Below, piece by piece: positions 1-6,647 of a stretch of DNA of 10,142 nt. A model generated the notes under the pieces. It was not told the DNA's origin and did no database searches. It saw nothing but the letters and a program-made list of their open reading frames with translations. Both the position numbers and the translations under genes were made by a program. Position 1 is the first letter of the stretch; the number at the start of each line of letters is the position of its first letter. Source of the DNA: Clostridiales bacterium (GTDB lineage Bacteria > Bacillota > Clostridia > Lachnospirales > Lachnospiraceae); contig JAAZDA010000109.1 in assembly GCA_012512995.1 (NCBI GenBank), forward strand, positions 1 to 10,142. The letters run 5' to 3'.

Positions 1-915
1 ATCATGGGGAGTGCAACACTGATCAGCCAGCTTTACTTGATTTTTATTCTTCATCGATATGTTCATGTTGTACGGGTCAAATGGAGTGAGATATTTGGTC
101 ACTTCAAACAGGTTCTCGTTCTTTTCATCCCGGTGCTGGCGTATGGAATCTATGCCATCATGGATAAAATTATGATCGGCGGCCTGTCGTCAACGGTAGA
201 GCTTGGCAATTATGAAAATGCACAGAAAATCATCAGCATTCCGATATCTGTCATAACGGCATTAGGAACGGTAATGCTGCCTCGAATGTCTTATGTTCTG
301 AACAATAAGAAATCAGAATATAAGCCAATTCTTAGGGCGTCTATGAAACTGGCCATGGTTATGGCTACTACAATGACCTTCGGTATCTGGGCAGTTGCTG
401 ATGAAATATCATTGATCATGTTCGGTCCGGAGTTTACAAAGAGTGCGGGAATCATGCGTTTCCTTGCATTGTATCTGCCATTTACGGCATGGGCAAATGT
501 TGTACGGACCCAGTTTCTGATACCTACAAGAAAAGATCGCGTCTATGTGGAATCAACGATATTTGGCGCTGTGATTAATCTGATTTTCAATAGCATCTTC
601 ATCCCAAGATATGGTGCATATGGAGCCTGCATAGGAACAGTGCTTGCCGAAGTCAGTGTTATGCTGTGGCAAACGATCAAATCACGCAAAGAGCTAGAAA
701 TTGGCGTATATGTTCGTCTTTTCTTAAATAGCTTATGGAAATCAGCTGTGATGTTCGTAGCATGCATCGCTATTGCACATCCATTTCATGGGATTGTGGT
801 CACCTTCGCAGTCAAGATGATAGTTGCTATTGCCGTTTTTGCCGTTTTGAACTGGAAGTTCATTTGGAATGATTTTCTTGGAAAAGGACAGAGTTCAGAA
901 AAACAGAAGGCTTAA
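1..915 (+). CDS. Oligosaccharide flippase (Wzx/MATE-like), 5'-truncated by window edge
   Basis: The frame is open from the first base, so this is the C-terminal part (304 residues) of a longer protein; flippases of this family usually have over 400 residues. It is a multi-pass membrane protein with hydrophobic helices separated by short basic loops. Recognisable stretches are the segment containing FIPVLAYGIYAIMDKIMIGG, a YENAQKI motif and the PRYGAYGACIGTVLAE stretch, all typical of polysaccharide-exporter Wzx proteins of the MOP superfamily. Such proteins flip undecaprenyl-diphosphate-linked repeat units across the cytoplasmic membrane. The Wzy-like gene follows after 28 bases on the same strand, so the two are probably one polysaccharide operon. 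The tail is short and lysine-rich. The ATG at position 4 is internal and not the real start. The family call is secure, the sugar substrate unknown. Confidence 0.9.
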   Translation: MMGSATLISQLYLIFILHRYVHVVRVKWSEIFGHFKQVLVLFIPVLAYGIYAIMDKIMIGGLSSTVELGNYENAQKIISIPISVITALGTVMLPRMSYVLNNKKSEYKPILRASMKLAMVMATTMTFGIWAVADEISLIMFGPEFTKSAGIMRFLALYLPFTAWANVVRTQFLIPTRKDRVYVESTIFGAVINLIFNSIFIPRYGAYGACIGTVLAEVSVMLWQTIKSRKELEIGVYVRLFLNSLWKSAVMFVACIAIAHPFHGIVVTFAVKMIVAIAVFAVLNWKFIWNDFLGKGQSSEKQKA

Positions 916-924
916 ATTTTGAAC

Positions 925-930
925 AGGAGG
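925..930 (+). promoter_or_regulatory. Ribosome binding site of the Wzy-like gene
   Basis: AGGAGG lies 13 bases before the ATG at 944, a rather long spacing. No other ATG, GTG or TTG in the same frame sits closer to it, so 944 remains the best start. Confidence 0.6.
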
Positions 931-943
931 CGTTTGTTTTATT

Positions 944-2062
944 ATGTTATTGGTTGACCGCAACAAGTTGATTACATTCTTCTTTCTGCTTGCATATACG
1001 ACATTCTATGCATTTGCAATGTTTGGACATATTGCAGGAATCGGCGGATATCTGAAGAATATAACTTACTTTGGAATAGCAATTCTACTGATTCTATTTT
1101 TTACACGGCTTCATGATTACTATGCAAAAGAAGGAATCATTTTCTTTATTCTTATTTTGTGGTCACTCTTTATTGGATACCGGGTCGGGGACTATGGCTA
1201 TTTTAAGCTTATCCTTATGATTACGGTATCAAAGAATATTGATTTTAATAAATGCATAAAATATGATGCCTTTCTGCGGTTGTTTACCATTATTTTAATG
1301 TATTTCTTTTGGCGAGCGGGAATTGCTCCTGATACAACATCGGCATTTGGGACAGTCATGCGCCACAGCATGGGATTCCAAAATCCTAATCATTTTGGGC
1401 TGCTTGTATTCATTCTCATTTTGGAATGTTTATATCTTGCTCGCATGAAGTTTCATTTCTGGCTTTATGTTGCGCTCATTGCAATTCTTGTTTTTGAAGA
1501 TCGAATTGCTGGAAGCCGCACATCAGAAGTTTATTCAATCGCTCTGCTTGTTTTTACTGCATGTTATACTAAGTGGCCGAATGCATTCAAGAAAAAGGGA
1601 TGGCAGATTTTTATGCAGCTGAACTATGTTATATGTGCTGTGCTGACTGCAGTATCGGCGCATATGATGGAATCGGGTTCCCAGACAATGAAGGCACTGG
1701 ATTCGGCTTTTTCCGGCAGAATTACTAATGTTGTTTATTACAATCAACTGCTTGGCCCCACTATCTTGGGGCGCAGCATTTCTTTTGGAAACCGGACATG
1801 TGACAACTTATATGCCTATTTGGCAATATGCTCAGGTATCCTTGTTTTTATCGCAGTTACGGTTGCTTATATGCTACTGATAAGGGATCTGTACCAATGT
1901 GATAATATTCCTATGGCTGTTGCTGTTTTCTTTCTCTTTGCATATGGAATCAGCGAACGACTTTGGATGAACATTGATTACAATATGATGATGTTGGCAT
2001 TCCGGCAGTTGATCTATCATGACGTTGTTCCGAATATTCAGACAGGAGCAGATCGTCAGTAA
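944..2062 (+). CDS. O-antigen/exopolysaccharide polymerase-like membrane protein (Wzy)
   Basis: This 372-residue protein is almost entirely hydrophobic, with about ten likely transmembrane helices and one larger polar region around residues 125-155. It contains RHSMGFQNPNHFG (140-152), GSRTSEVYS (190-198) and SGRI (257-260) followed by a DNLYAYLAICSGIL stretch; R-x-GF-x-NPN-x-FG, G-S-R-T and SGR motifs recur in Wzy-type polymerases of Gram-positive capsule and exopolysaccharide clusters. These enzymes join undecaprenyl-linked repeat units outside the membrane. It sits directly behind a flippase gene. The last residues (about NIQTGADRQ) are coded by DNA that also reads, in another frame, as a mobile-element remnant, so the native C-terminus may have been replaced by a recombination junction near base 2040. 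Wzy sequences diverge strongly, so the linkage formed cannot be predicted. Confidence 0.85.
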   Translation: MLLVDRNKLITFFFLLAYTTFYAFAMFGHIAGIGGYLKNITYFGIAILLILFFTRLHDYYAKEGIIFFILILWSLFIGYRVGDYGYFKLILMITVSKNIDFNKCIKYDAFLRLFTIILMYFFWRAGIAPDTTSAFGTVMRHSMGFQNPNHFGLLVFILILECLYLARMKFHFWLYVALIAILVFEDRIAGSRTSEVYSIALLVFTACYTKWPNAFKKKGWQIFMQLNYVICAVLTAVSAHMMESGSQTMKALDSAFSGRITNVVYYNQLLGPTILGRSISFGNRTCDNLYAYLAICSGILVFIAVTVAYMLLIRDLYQCDNIPMAVAVFFLFAYGISERLWMNIDYNMMMLAFRQLIYHDVVPNIQTGADRQ

Positions 2063-2243
2063 GGCCAAGGAACACTATAAATCTGAAATCAACAAGTTGG
2101 AGAAGTTGAAGAATAAGCGTGACGAACTCTAGAAAAAGGAACTCATGGAGGCTATCGAAGGCAGCGATAGAAGCTTCGAGGAGATCATGCAGTTCCTTCA
2201 GGAAGATGAACCGGAGGATGGTGCTGAGACCGTCGAGAGTTAA
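2043..2243 (+). pseudogene. Remnant of a small DUF4315-like mobile-element protein with internal stop
   Basis: The frame has no start codon of its own and begins inside the last codons of the Wzy-like gene. It reads about 66 codons of lysine- and glutamate-rich coiled-coil sequence (KSEINKLEKLKNKRDEL, then a TAG at 2130-2132, then KKELMEAIEGSDRSFEEIMQ and an acidic tail) before TAA at 2241-2243. A coiled coil followed by a short helix with a charged tail resembles DUF4315 proteins of Firmicute conjugative elements; this is recognition by eye. The missing 5' end and the nonsense codon mark it as decayed. An alternative is a short 32-codon ORF from the ATG at 2145, but no good ribosome binding site precedes it. 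Confidence 0.5.
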
Positions 2244-2342
2244 TTCTTAGGAAAATCACATATAGAAAGTTAATACCTGAAATCTTCGGGAAACAACGAT
2301 ATTTTGGTTGTATAAGTATAATCGGCTGCAAGGGGATAATAT

Positions 2343-2561
2343 TTGATTCACAGAGCCCTTTTCCAAGAAGATATACAAAAATGGATCAGAATAGACTCAT
2401 CTGCCCTCCGGTTTGCTTTACAGACATTGGTGGTGATGCTTTTTATATTGATTGGAAAAAGTTGCATCTGGAGTATCTGCTTTCCCTTGGGATTAAGCAC
2501 GGGGGATGTAGATAAGTTGGGTAACGATATTAAAGAGACAGAACAGAAAGACAAAGTGTGA
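2343..2561 (+). CDS. Possible small membrane protein abutting the DUF4062 gene
   Basis: A TTG start at 2343 is preceded by AAGGGG (2330-2335) at a spacing of 7 bases. The 72-residue product has one clear hydrophobic segment (about residues 24-50, around LQTLVVMLFILIGKSCIW) and a charged C-terminal tail ending KETEQKDKV. Its TGA (2559-2561) is followed directly by the ATG of the DUF4062 gene in the same frame, and that ATG lacks a good ribosome binding site of its own, so translational coupling is plausible. I do not recognise the protein. It overlaps another candidate ORF in a different frame, and both may be noise in a decayed region. Confidence 0.3.
   Translation: MIHRALFQEDIQKWIRIDSSALRFALQTLVVMLFILIGKSCIWSICFPLGLSTGDVDKLGNDIKETEQKDKV
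2381..2515 (+). CDS. Possible 44-residue hypothetical ORF or gene-tail remnant
   Basis: An ATG at 2381 opens 44 codons rich in ordinary codons; the product has a soluble-looking composition (FTDIGGDAFYIDWKKLHLEY, ending GIKHGGCR). AAGAAG at 2365-2370 is only a weak ribosome binding site. The frame stays open upstream to 2228, giving about 95 sense codons without a start, which is more than expected by chance in AT-rich DNA and hints at a broken gene. No family recognised. It conflicts with the frame of 2343-2561; at most one is likely to be real. Confidence 0.22.
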   Translation: MDQNRLICPPVCFTDIGGDAFYIDWKKLHLEYLLSLGIKHGGCR

Positions 2562-3995
2562 ATGCCCAATAATAAGAAATATCAAATTTTTATATCATCC
2601 ACATATGCCGACCTCATTGAGGAACGTGATGCGGTCAGGAATGTTATCCTTGAAATGTATCAGTTCCCAATCGGAATGGAGATGTTTTCAGCCGATGATG
2701 AGGATCAGTGGGCAGTAATAAAAGATGCCATCGATTCTTCAGATTACTATGTAATCATCGTTGGACGAAAATATGGCTCTATTATCGAAAACGGCGATGA
2801 CGCCGGTATGAGCTATACCGAGAAAGAGTTTCGATACGCGCAGAGCACGGAAATTCCAATTCTTTCATTTGTCATAAAGGATGATGCACAGCGAAATGGT
2901 AATCAGGTAGAGGCTGATCCTGATAAAATGCAAAAGCTGAAGGCCTTCACAGATTATGTAAAGACTGGCCGTCTGGTAAGCTTTTGGTCGAATAAAGACG
3001 AGTTGGCACGAGAGGTATCGACAGCCCTTCATAAACAAATTGATCGGGGAAAACGTCCGGGATGGGTACGGGCTGACAATTTCGACTTTGAAAAGATCGC
3101 TGGAGAGCTCGCTGAAAGCAGTAAGCACATTCGGGAACTGGAGGAAGAGAATAGAGAGCTTAGAAAACGGGTGATTGAACGAAAGCCGATACTCTCTGTG
3201 AGTTTAGGCATTGATGTAGCAGAAGAGGATGAAGATGAGGATTGTCTTCAGCTATTTAAAACACCCCCAAAGGTCTCTGTCAATGGCGGCGGTTTATCAG
3301 CAAAAATCAGTAAGATAAATCACACGGATTATACAGATAGTTGCAGGCCAATTGAATACAATGAAGAAGCTAAGAATCTTGGTGTCACTCAGGATGAAAT
3401 TCAAAAATACAATGAACAACTACCGGATAAGAAAACAATAGAAAAGTATAATTCTTATGCGGATACATATAATACCGCTGTGCAGAATGGCTTTGCTTTC
3501 ACGGTTAATGTGAATAATACGGGAACGGCAAAAGCGACAGACGTGAGAGTGACCATTCAATCGTGTGAAGGGATAGCATTATTTGATCTTGATGATATTG
3601 AGAGAGAAGATGAACCTCAGCCTCCTAAGCTCCCTGAAAATCCTATAGATGTTCAAAGAAGAGAGCAAGCCGAGCCTCGTTCAAGCCTTTTGAATTTAGG
3701 ACATTTTTTTGACTATGATTTTAATGAAACTATCAATAGTAGTGTATTCAATAATGTTCCTTCATTCAAGCTTAAGAACTCCATTCACGAAAGTACCGAT
3801 GTAAAAAATGGTAATGTTTATATTGAGGCTGATCAGGTTTTACATCCAGAAGGAAGTGAATTTAGAAGATTTTATATGGTTCCATTAAAAGCAGGAGATT
3901 ATAAGCTTTCATGTGAAATCATGTGTTCGGAATTTAAGGAACCGATTCATCAGGAACTTAAAATAAATGTGATTGATGAGGATACGGGAAGTTGA
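2562..3995 (+). CDS. DUF4062 domain protein (TIR/SIR2-like N-terminus, coiled coil, beta-rich C-terminus)
   Basis: The 477-residue protein opens with a DUF4062 domain (about 5-165): YQIFISSTYADLIEERDAV near the start, SSDYYVIIVGRKYGS (59-73) and SYTEKEFRYA (84-93), whose E87 or E89 is a candidate catalytic glutamate by analogy with TIR domains. DUF4062 is related to TIR and SIR2-like domains and is frequent in bacterial conflict and STAND-type immune proteins. Residues 174-208 form a probable coiled coil (RELEEENRELRKRV). An acidic linker (218-230) leads to a beta-rich region, with FAFTVNVNNTGTAKATDVRV (311-330) resembling an Ig- or CARDB-like strand pattern and another beta-rich segment at 400-475. 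There is no NACHT or other ATPase domain and no membrane segment. ATG 2562 is the first start after an in-frame TGA and matches where DUF4062 domains normally begin. The gene converges with the ABC-3C operon. A defence role is inferred. Confidence 0.85.
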   Translation: MPNNKKYQIFISSTYADLIEERDAVRNVILEMYQFPIGMEMFSADDEDQWAVIKDAIDSSDYYVIIVGRKYGSIIENGDDAGMSYTEKEFRYAQSTEIPILSFVIKDDAQRNGNQVEADPDKMQKLKAFTDYVKTGRLVSFWSNKDELAREVSTALHKQIDRGKRPGWVRADNFDFEKIAGELAESSKHIRELEEENRELRKRVIERKPILSVSLGIDVAEEDEDEDCLQLFKTPPKVSVNGGGLSAKISKINHTDYTDSCRPIEYNEEAKNLGVTQDEIQKYNEQLPDKKTIEKYNSYADTYNTAVQNGFAFTVNVNNTGTAKATDVRVTIQSCEGIALFDLDDIEREDEPQPPKLPENPIDVQRREQAEPRSSLLNLGHFFDYDFNETINSSVFNNVPSFKLKNSIHESTDVKNGNVYIEADQVLHPEGSEFRRFYMVPLKAGDYKLSCEIMCSEFKEPIHQELKINVIDEDTGS

Positions 3996-4298
3996 TTTTC
4001 ACCTTACGCCTAATCATCTTCTCCTTCCTCATTATCCTGGGTTTTCATCTCTCGTTACGGAGTAAAAAGGGACGTAGCGCTGGCGGTTCCGAGCACCCTT
4101 CCGATGACCTGTGCATGATCGTCCTTGCCTTTTCTCCGTAGGGGTACTGCGGATCTTCCGGATACTGCGGATTCAGGGAGTACAGTTTATTGTTGTACAT
4201 CCGCTTGATGACAGCGCCGTCCGCTGTGGTGGTGATATAACGATGCGGTGTGACGAGGAAGCAATGAGAGCATAAGTACATCATGAATATGCGACCAT
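3996..4298. other. Gene-poor stretch between convergent genes, probable mobile-element remnant
   Basis: The + strand is broken by stops in all frames. The minus strand holds one longer ORF (4045-4284), whose stop overlaps an ATG of a 12-codon ORF (4048-4010), which in turn overlaps the ATG at 4017 of a frame beginning MIRRKVKINFPYP that runs into the DUF4062 3' end and stops at 3958. This chain of overlapping starts looks like a minus-strand operon cut off by insertion of the DUF4062 gene. No family recognised. Confidence 0.4.
4045..4284 (-). CDS. Small hypothetical ORF, possible fragment of a mobile-element gene
   Basis: The ORF codes for 79 residues. The central part, with YITTTADGAVIKRMYNNKLY, then a repeated YP[ED]DPQYPYG-like stretch and GEKARTIMHRSSEG, looks like protein rather than random sequence, whereas the opposite strand is full of stops. 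The frame stays open upstream of the ATG towards 4340, so it may be the C-terminal part of a broken gene; no ribosome binding site supports the ATG. Its base composition is closer to the GC-richer mobile-element module at the right end of the window than to the flanking AT-rich defence genes. I do not recognise the family. Confidence 0.33.
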   Translation of the reverse strand: MMYLCSHCFLVTPHRYITTTADGAVIKRMYNNKLYSLNPQYPEDPQYPYGEKARTIMHRSSEGCSEPPALRPFLLRNER

Positions 4299-4350
4299 AG
4301 CCCTGGTGATGGTGGATCAGTTGATCTGCCGCGCCGGGGCTTTTTTATTT
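4299..4350 (+). terminator. Strong intrinsic terminator, + strand
   Basis: AGCCCTGGTG (4299-4308) pairs with CGCCGGGGCT (4332-4341) over 10 base pairs including two G-T wobbles. The loop contains a second small stem, GATC-AGTT-GATC (4315-4326). T6-A-T4 follows from 4341. The T tract is only on the + strand side, so it stops transcripts from the DUF4062 direction before they run into the convergent ATPase gene, whose stop codon starts at 4354. Confidence 0.8.
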
Positions 4351-4353
4351 TGA

Positions 4354-6189
4354 TCATCCGATATCGTCCTGATACATATCTGGCACAAATCCATAGACAC
4401 CATGATTCCTATTATGTGTATACTCTATTACATTAACCTTTGACTTGTCGCTGATTTTAATGCGATCCGTATGATCTGCCAGAATCACTTGACCATTTAT
4501 CTTTCCGCTTAATAGATACTCGGCAAAGTTATGTTGGATCGTTTCCTTCTCTTCTTCATACTGTGATTCTGAAAGTGAAGTGAGAGGTGAGTCAATGAAG
4601 ACACATCCTGGCACATACTTACCGGAGTCTATAAGAAACTGCTCATAGGCCATGAGTACACAGGCATTGACGGTAGCGCAGAAACCACCACCCATGATGC
4701 CAGTCTTGCTCTTTTTGCCAAAGACTACGTCAAAAGTAGGCATATTCCAGAATGCCGATGATGCGTTTGGAAAATGTACCTGCTGCAAAATGTCAGTAAG
4801 ATGTTTTTCAAACGCGCCGATGATATTTTTGTTAAAGTCGTCTTCGATATGATAGAGTTCCTCCTTTGGCTTCTCTACCGTCTGGTTTTTGTCGAGGTCA
4901 TCATGAAGAAGCTGCAACTGATCTGAGACCACAGTAAGCTCAGTAACTATCTGATCAAATTTACGTCTCTGTTCAATTTTTTCTTTCAAATTCTGAATCT
5001 TTGGGATAAGTTCCTGATTTAGACGATTCTCTATTGTATGCTGCTTATTTTCAAGCTCTATAATCTCATTTTTTATTTTATCGCGTCTTTGAATAAGGTC
5101 GGCCTGCGCAGTCTGCAGATCGGCCATTTTTTCTTTTTTCAGCTTTGATTCCGCAACGATGGCCGGAGCATATTCAGGATGATACTGCCCTGACTGCAAT
5201 GACTGACCGCATACAGGACAGATGTTTTTTTCGGGATAATTATGTATCTTTGCTTCGCTTTCAAGAATCAGACTCATCCTCCGGATGTCTGATTCATATT
5301 GCGTTTGCAGTGATCTAAACTGCTCTTCGATCGTATTGGCCTCTGAAAGCTTGCTGTTCCTTTCATAGATTTGAGCCATGATATCATGACTTTCCTTGAT
5401 GGCTTCGTCGATCTGTTTCTGTATTTCTTCTACCTGAGCAGTAAGGTCATCGTCAAACGAAACGGATAATGCCATTTCATTTCTTAGAGAAGTCAATTTG
5501 TCCACTCTAGAACCGAGAGAGGACAGCTGCTTTTCAATGTATAGCTTTTCACCTTCATTTCTGGCCTTCGAAATCTTTGGATCTTCTTTTTTCTTAAAGT
5601 CGTCACAGTTGTTCCCATTCAGAAGAAACAGGAAAAGAGCTGGAGCGGTAACACCGGTGTTGGGATCATTTGGATTGAAGAACACCGAACGCTCCGTTTC
5701 AATTTTTCCCTGCCTTACATAGAAATTTGCTAGAAGGCTACGAAAAGAGACACTGTTTGGAGAAGCGCTGGCTTTCCTTTTTGCACGGATATAGTGCGGC
5801 TCATGGATTCCTAGGAGGCCAAGAAGAAATTCATTGAGTTTTGGCTGATCTTTCTTTCTGTCGTTTATGTAATAAGTAGTCCCATTTATCAGTACATGAT
5901 CGTCGTCACCTATGGCACGTATAATCTCGTAGCTTCCTTCGGAAGTCTTAATTGTTACATATACGGCATTATAACCGTCCAAGGCTTTAATTTTCTCTGC
6001 ATAATCCGGCTGCTTCTCGTTTTTATGTACGTATCCAAAGCAGTAGTCGATACATGCAAGTATGAGAGACTTTCCAGAATTCGAAGGTCCAAGAACTACA
6101 TTGACGCCATCTTTAAACTCAACGACAGCATCCTTCTTTCCCGGCCCCACTATTTTTACTTGAGATATATAAAAACCTTTACGCATCAT
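4354..6189 (-). CDS. ABC-3C system SMC/Rad50-like ATPase
   Basis: The 611-residue protein has an ABC/SMC head split by a coiled coil. Walker A is GPSNSGKS (34-41). Coiled-coil arms run at about 205-315 and 350-440 and flank a zinc-hook-like CPVC motif (C324, C327). The C-terminal half-head has a glycine-rich signature-like stretch (TGIMGGGFCATVNACVLMAY, about 496-515), Walker B and D-loop CVFIDSPLTSLSE (529-541, D533) and a switch histidine in ADHTD (571-575). Head, short arms and a VFIDSPL-type Walker B match the ATPase component of ABC-three-component systems. The ATG overlaps the stop of the middle-component gene by four bases (ATGA), implying translational coupling. It is the last gene of the operon. 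It presumably works as a dimeric, DNA- or complex-binding sensor. A Rad50/SbcC-like repair role is less likely given the short arms and partners. Confidence 0.88.
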   Translation of the reverse strand: MMRKGFYISQVKIVGPGKKDAVVEFKDGVNVVLGPSNSGKSLILACIDYCFGYVHKNEKQPDYAEKIKALDGYNAVYVTIKTSEGSYEIIRAIGDDDHVLINGTTYYINDRKKDQPKLNEFLLGLLGIHEPHYIRAKRKASASPNSVSFRSLLANFYVRQGKIETERSVFFNPNDPNTGVTAPALFLFLLNGNNCDDFKKKEDPKISKARNEGEKLYIEKQLSSLGSRVDKLTSLRNEMALSVSFDDDLTAQVEEIQKQIDEAIKESHDIMAQIYERNSKLSEANTIEEQFRSLQTQYESDIRRMSLILESEAKIHNYPEKNICPVCGQSLQSGQYHPEYAPAIVAESKLKKEKMADLQTAQADLIQRRDKIKNEIIELENKQHTIENRLNQELIPKIQNLKEKIEQRRKFDQIVTELTVVSDQLQLLHDDLDKNQTVEKPKEELYHIEDDFNKNIIGAFEKHLTDILQQVHFPNASSAFWNMPTFDVVFGKKSKTGIMGGGFCATVNACVLMAYEQFLIDSGKYVPGCVFIDSPLTSLSESQYEEEKETIQHNFAEYLLSGKINGQVILADHTDRIKISDKSKVNVIEYTHNRNHGVYGFVPDMYQDDIG

Positions 6190-6647
6190 AATTTAACATC
6201 TTCCACTGAATTCTGAATCTTACGCGTTATCAAATCGTGCAAATTTTTAGTCGGCATATTCTTGAAGTGATAATCGACTCTGTCGGCGATCTCTACATAC
6301 ATACTCACATAGGAAGAACTCAGATCATTAATAAAATCATTTCCATTATCTGTGATTCCATAGACGCATCCCTGATTAGTCGGCTCAATATGAATCAGCC
6401 CACGCCGTGCCAATTCCAATAGTGCTTTCTTAGCAGTAAACGTTCTGGATGTAAATTCACCGAATCGGTATCCGCTGTTTCCATGTAGGTTACTGGATCC
6501 TATTCCAAAGTCAGCTGCATACGTTGTTATGAAGTCAAGACAGTTTATTCGGTCTTCCGATAGTGATCCATCTACCGTATACATCAATAAAAGATAACGT
6601 ATCGCTTGTTCAAATGTGGATCCGATTCCAACACTTATTGCTTCCAT
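6186..6647 (-). CDS. ABC-3C system middle component (winged-helix-like)
   Basis: The 153-residue protein starts with a helical section (FEQAIRYLLLMYTVDGSLSEDRINCLDFITTYAADFGI) and continues with a probable winged helix: helix-turn-helix around TFTAKKALLELARRGLIHI (69-87), a wing with YGITDNGNDF and a C-terminal helix. Size, the N-terminal wording resembling 'leadyLilf...lsldRl...Dy.......f' and the position between a CTD gene and an SMC-like ATPase gene identify it as a middle component (MC) of an ABC-3C system. MC proteins are thought to bridge the ATPase and the CTD protein. The start ATG lies inside the end of the upstream gene (13-base overlap) and the stop overlaps the downstream start by four bases. 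The exact MC subtype cannot be assigned by eye, and a DNA-binding role is possible but unproven. Confidence 0.82.
   Translation of the reverse strand: MEAISVGIGSTFEQAIRYLLLMYTVDGSLSEDRINCLDFITTYAADFGIGSSNLHGNSGYRFGEFTSRTFTAKKALLELARRGLIHIEPTNQGCVYGITDNGNDFINDLSSSYVSMYVEIADRVDYHFKNMPTKNLHDLITRKIQNSVEDVKL

Larger units (their letters stand above)
2244..2561 (+). other. Gene-poor stretch between the decayed remnant and the DUF4062 gene
   Basis: No recognisable gene. Two overlapping small frames are listed separately (2343-2561 and 2381-2515). A TATAAT box at 2317-2322 could be a -10 element for the DUF4062 transcript, but no convincing -35 lies 16-18 bases upstream. The frame containing 2381-2515 is open back to 2228 without a start codon, which could mean that this too is the tail of a decayed gene. 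Confidence 0.5.

Noticed and set aside
4299..4350. Bidirectional terminator serving both convergent genes
   Set aside because: Only the + strand side has a T tract; on the minus strand the stem is followed by mixed sequence.
4354..6189. Housekeeping SbcC/Rad50 or RecN repair protein
   Set aside because: Coiled-coil arms are too short, no SbcD or RecN context exists, and the gene is coupled to ABC-3C-type partners.
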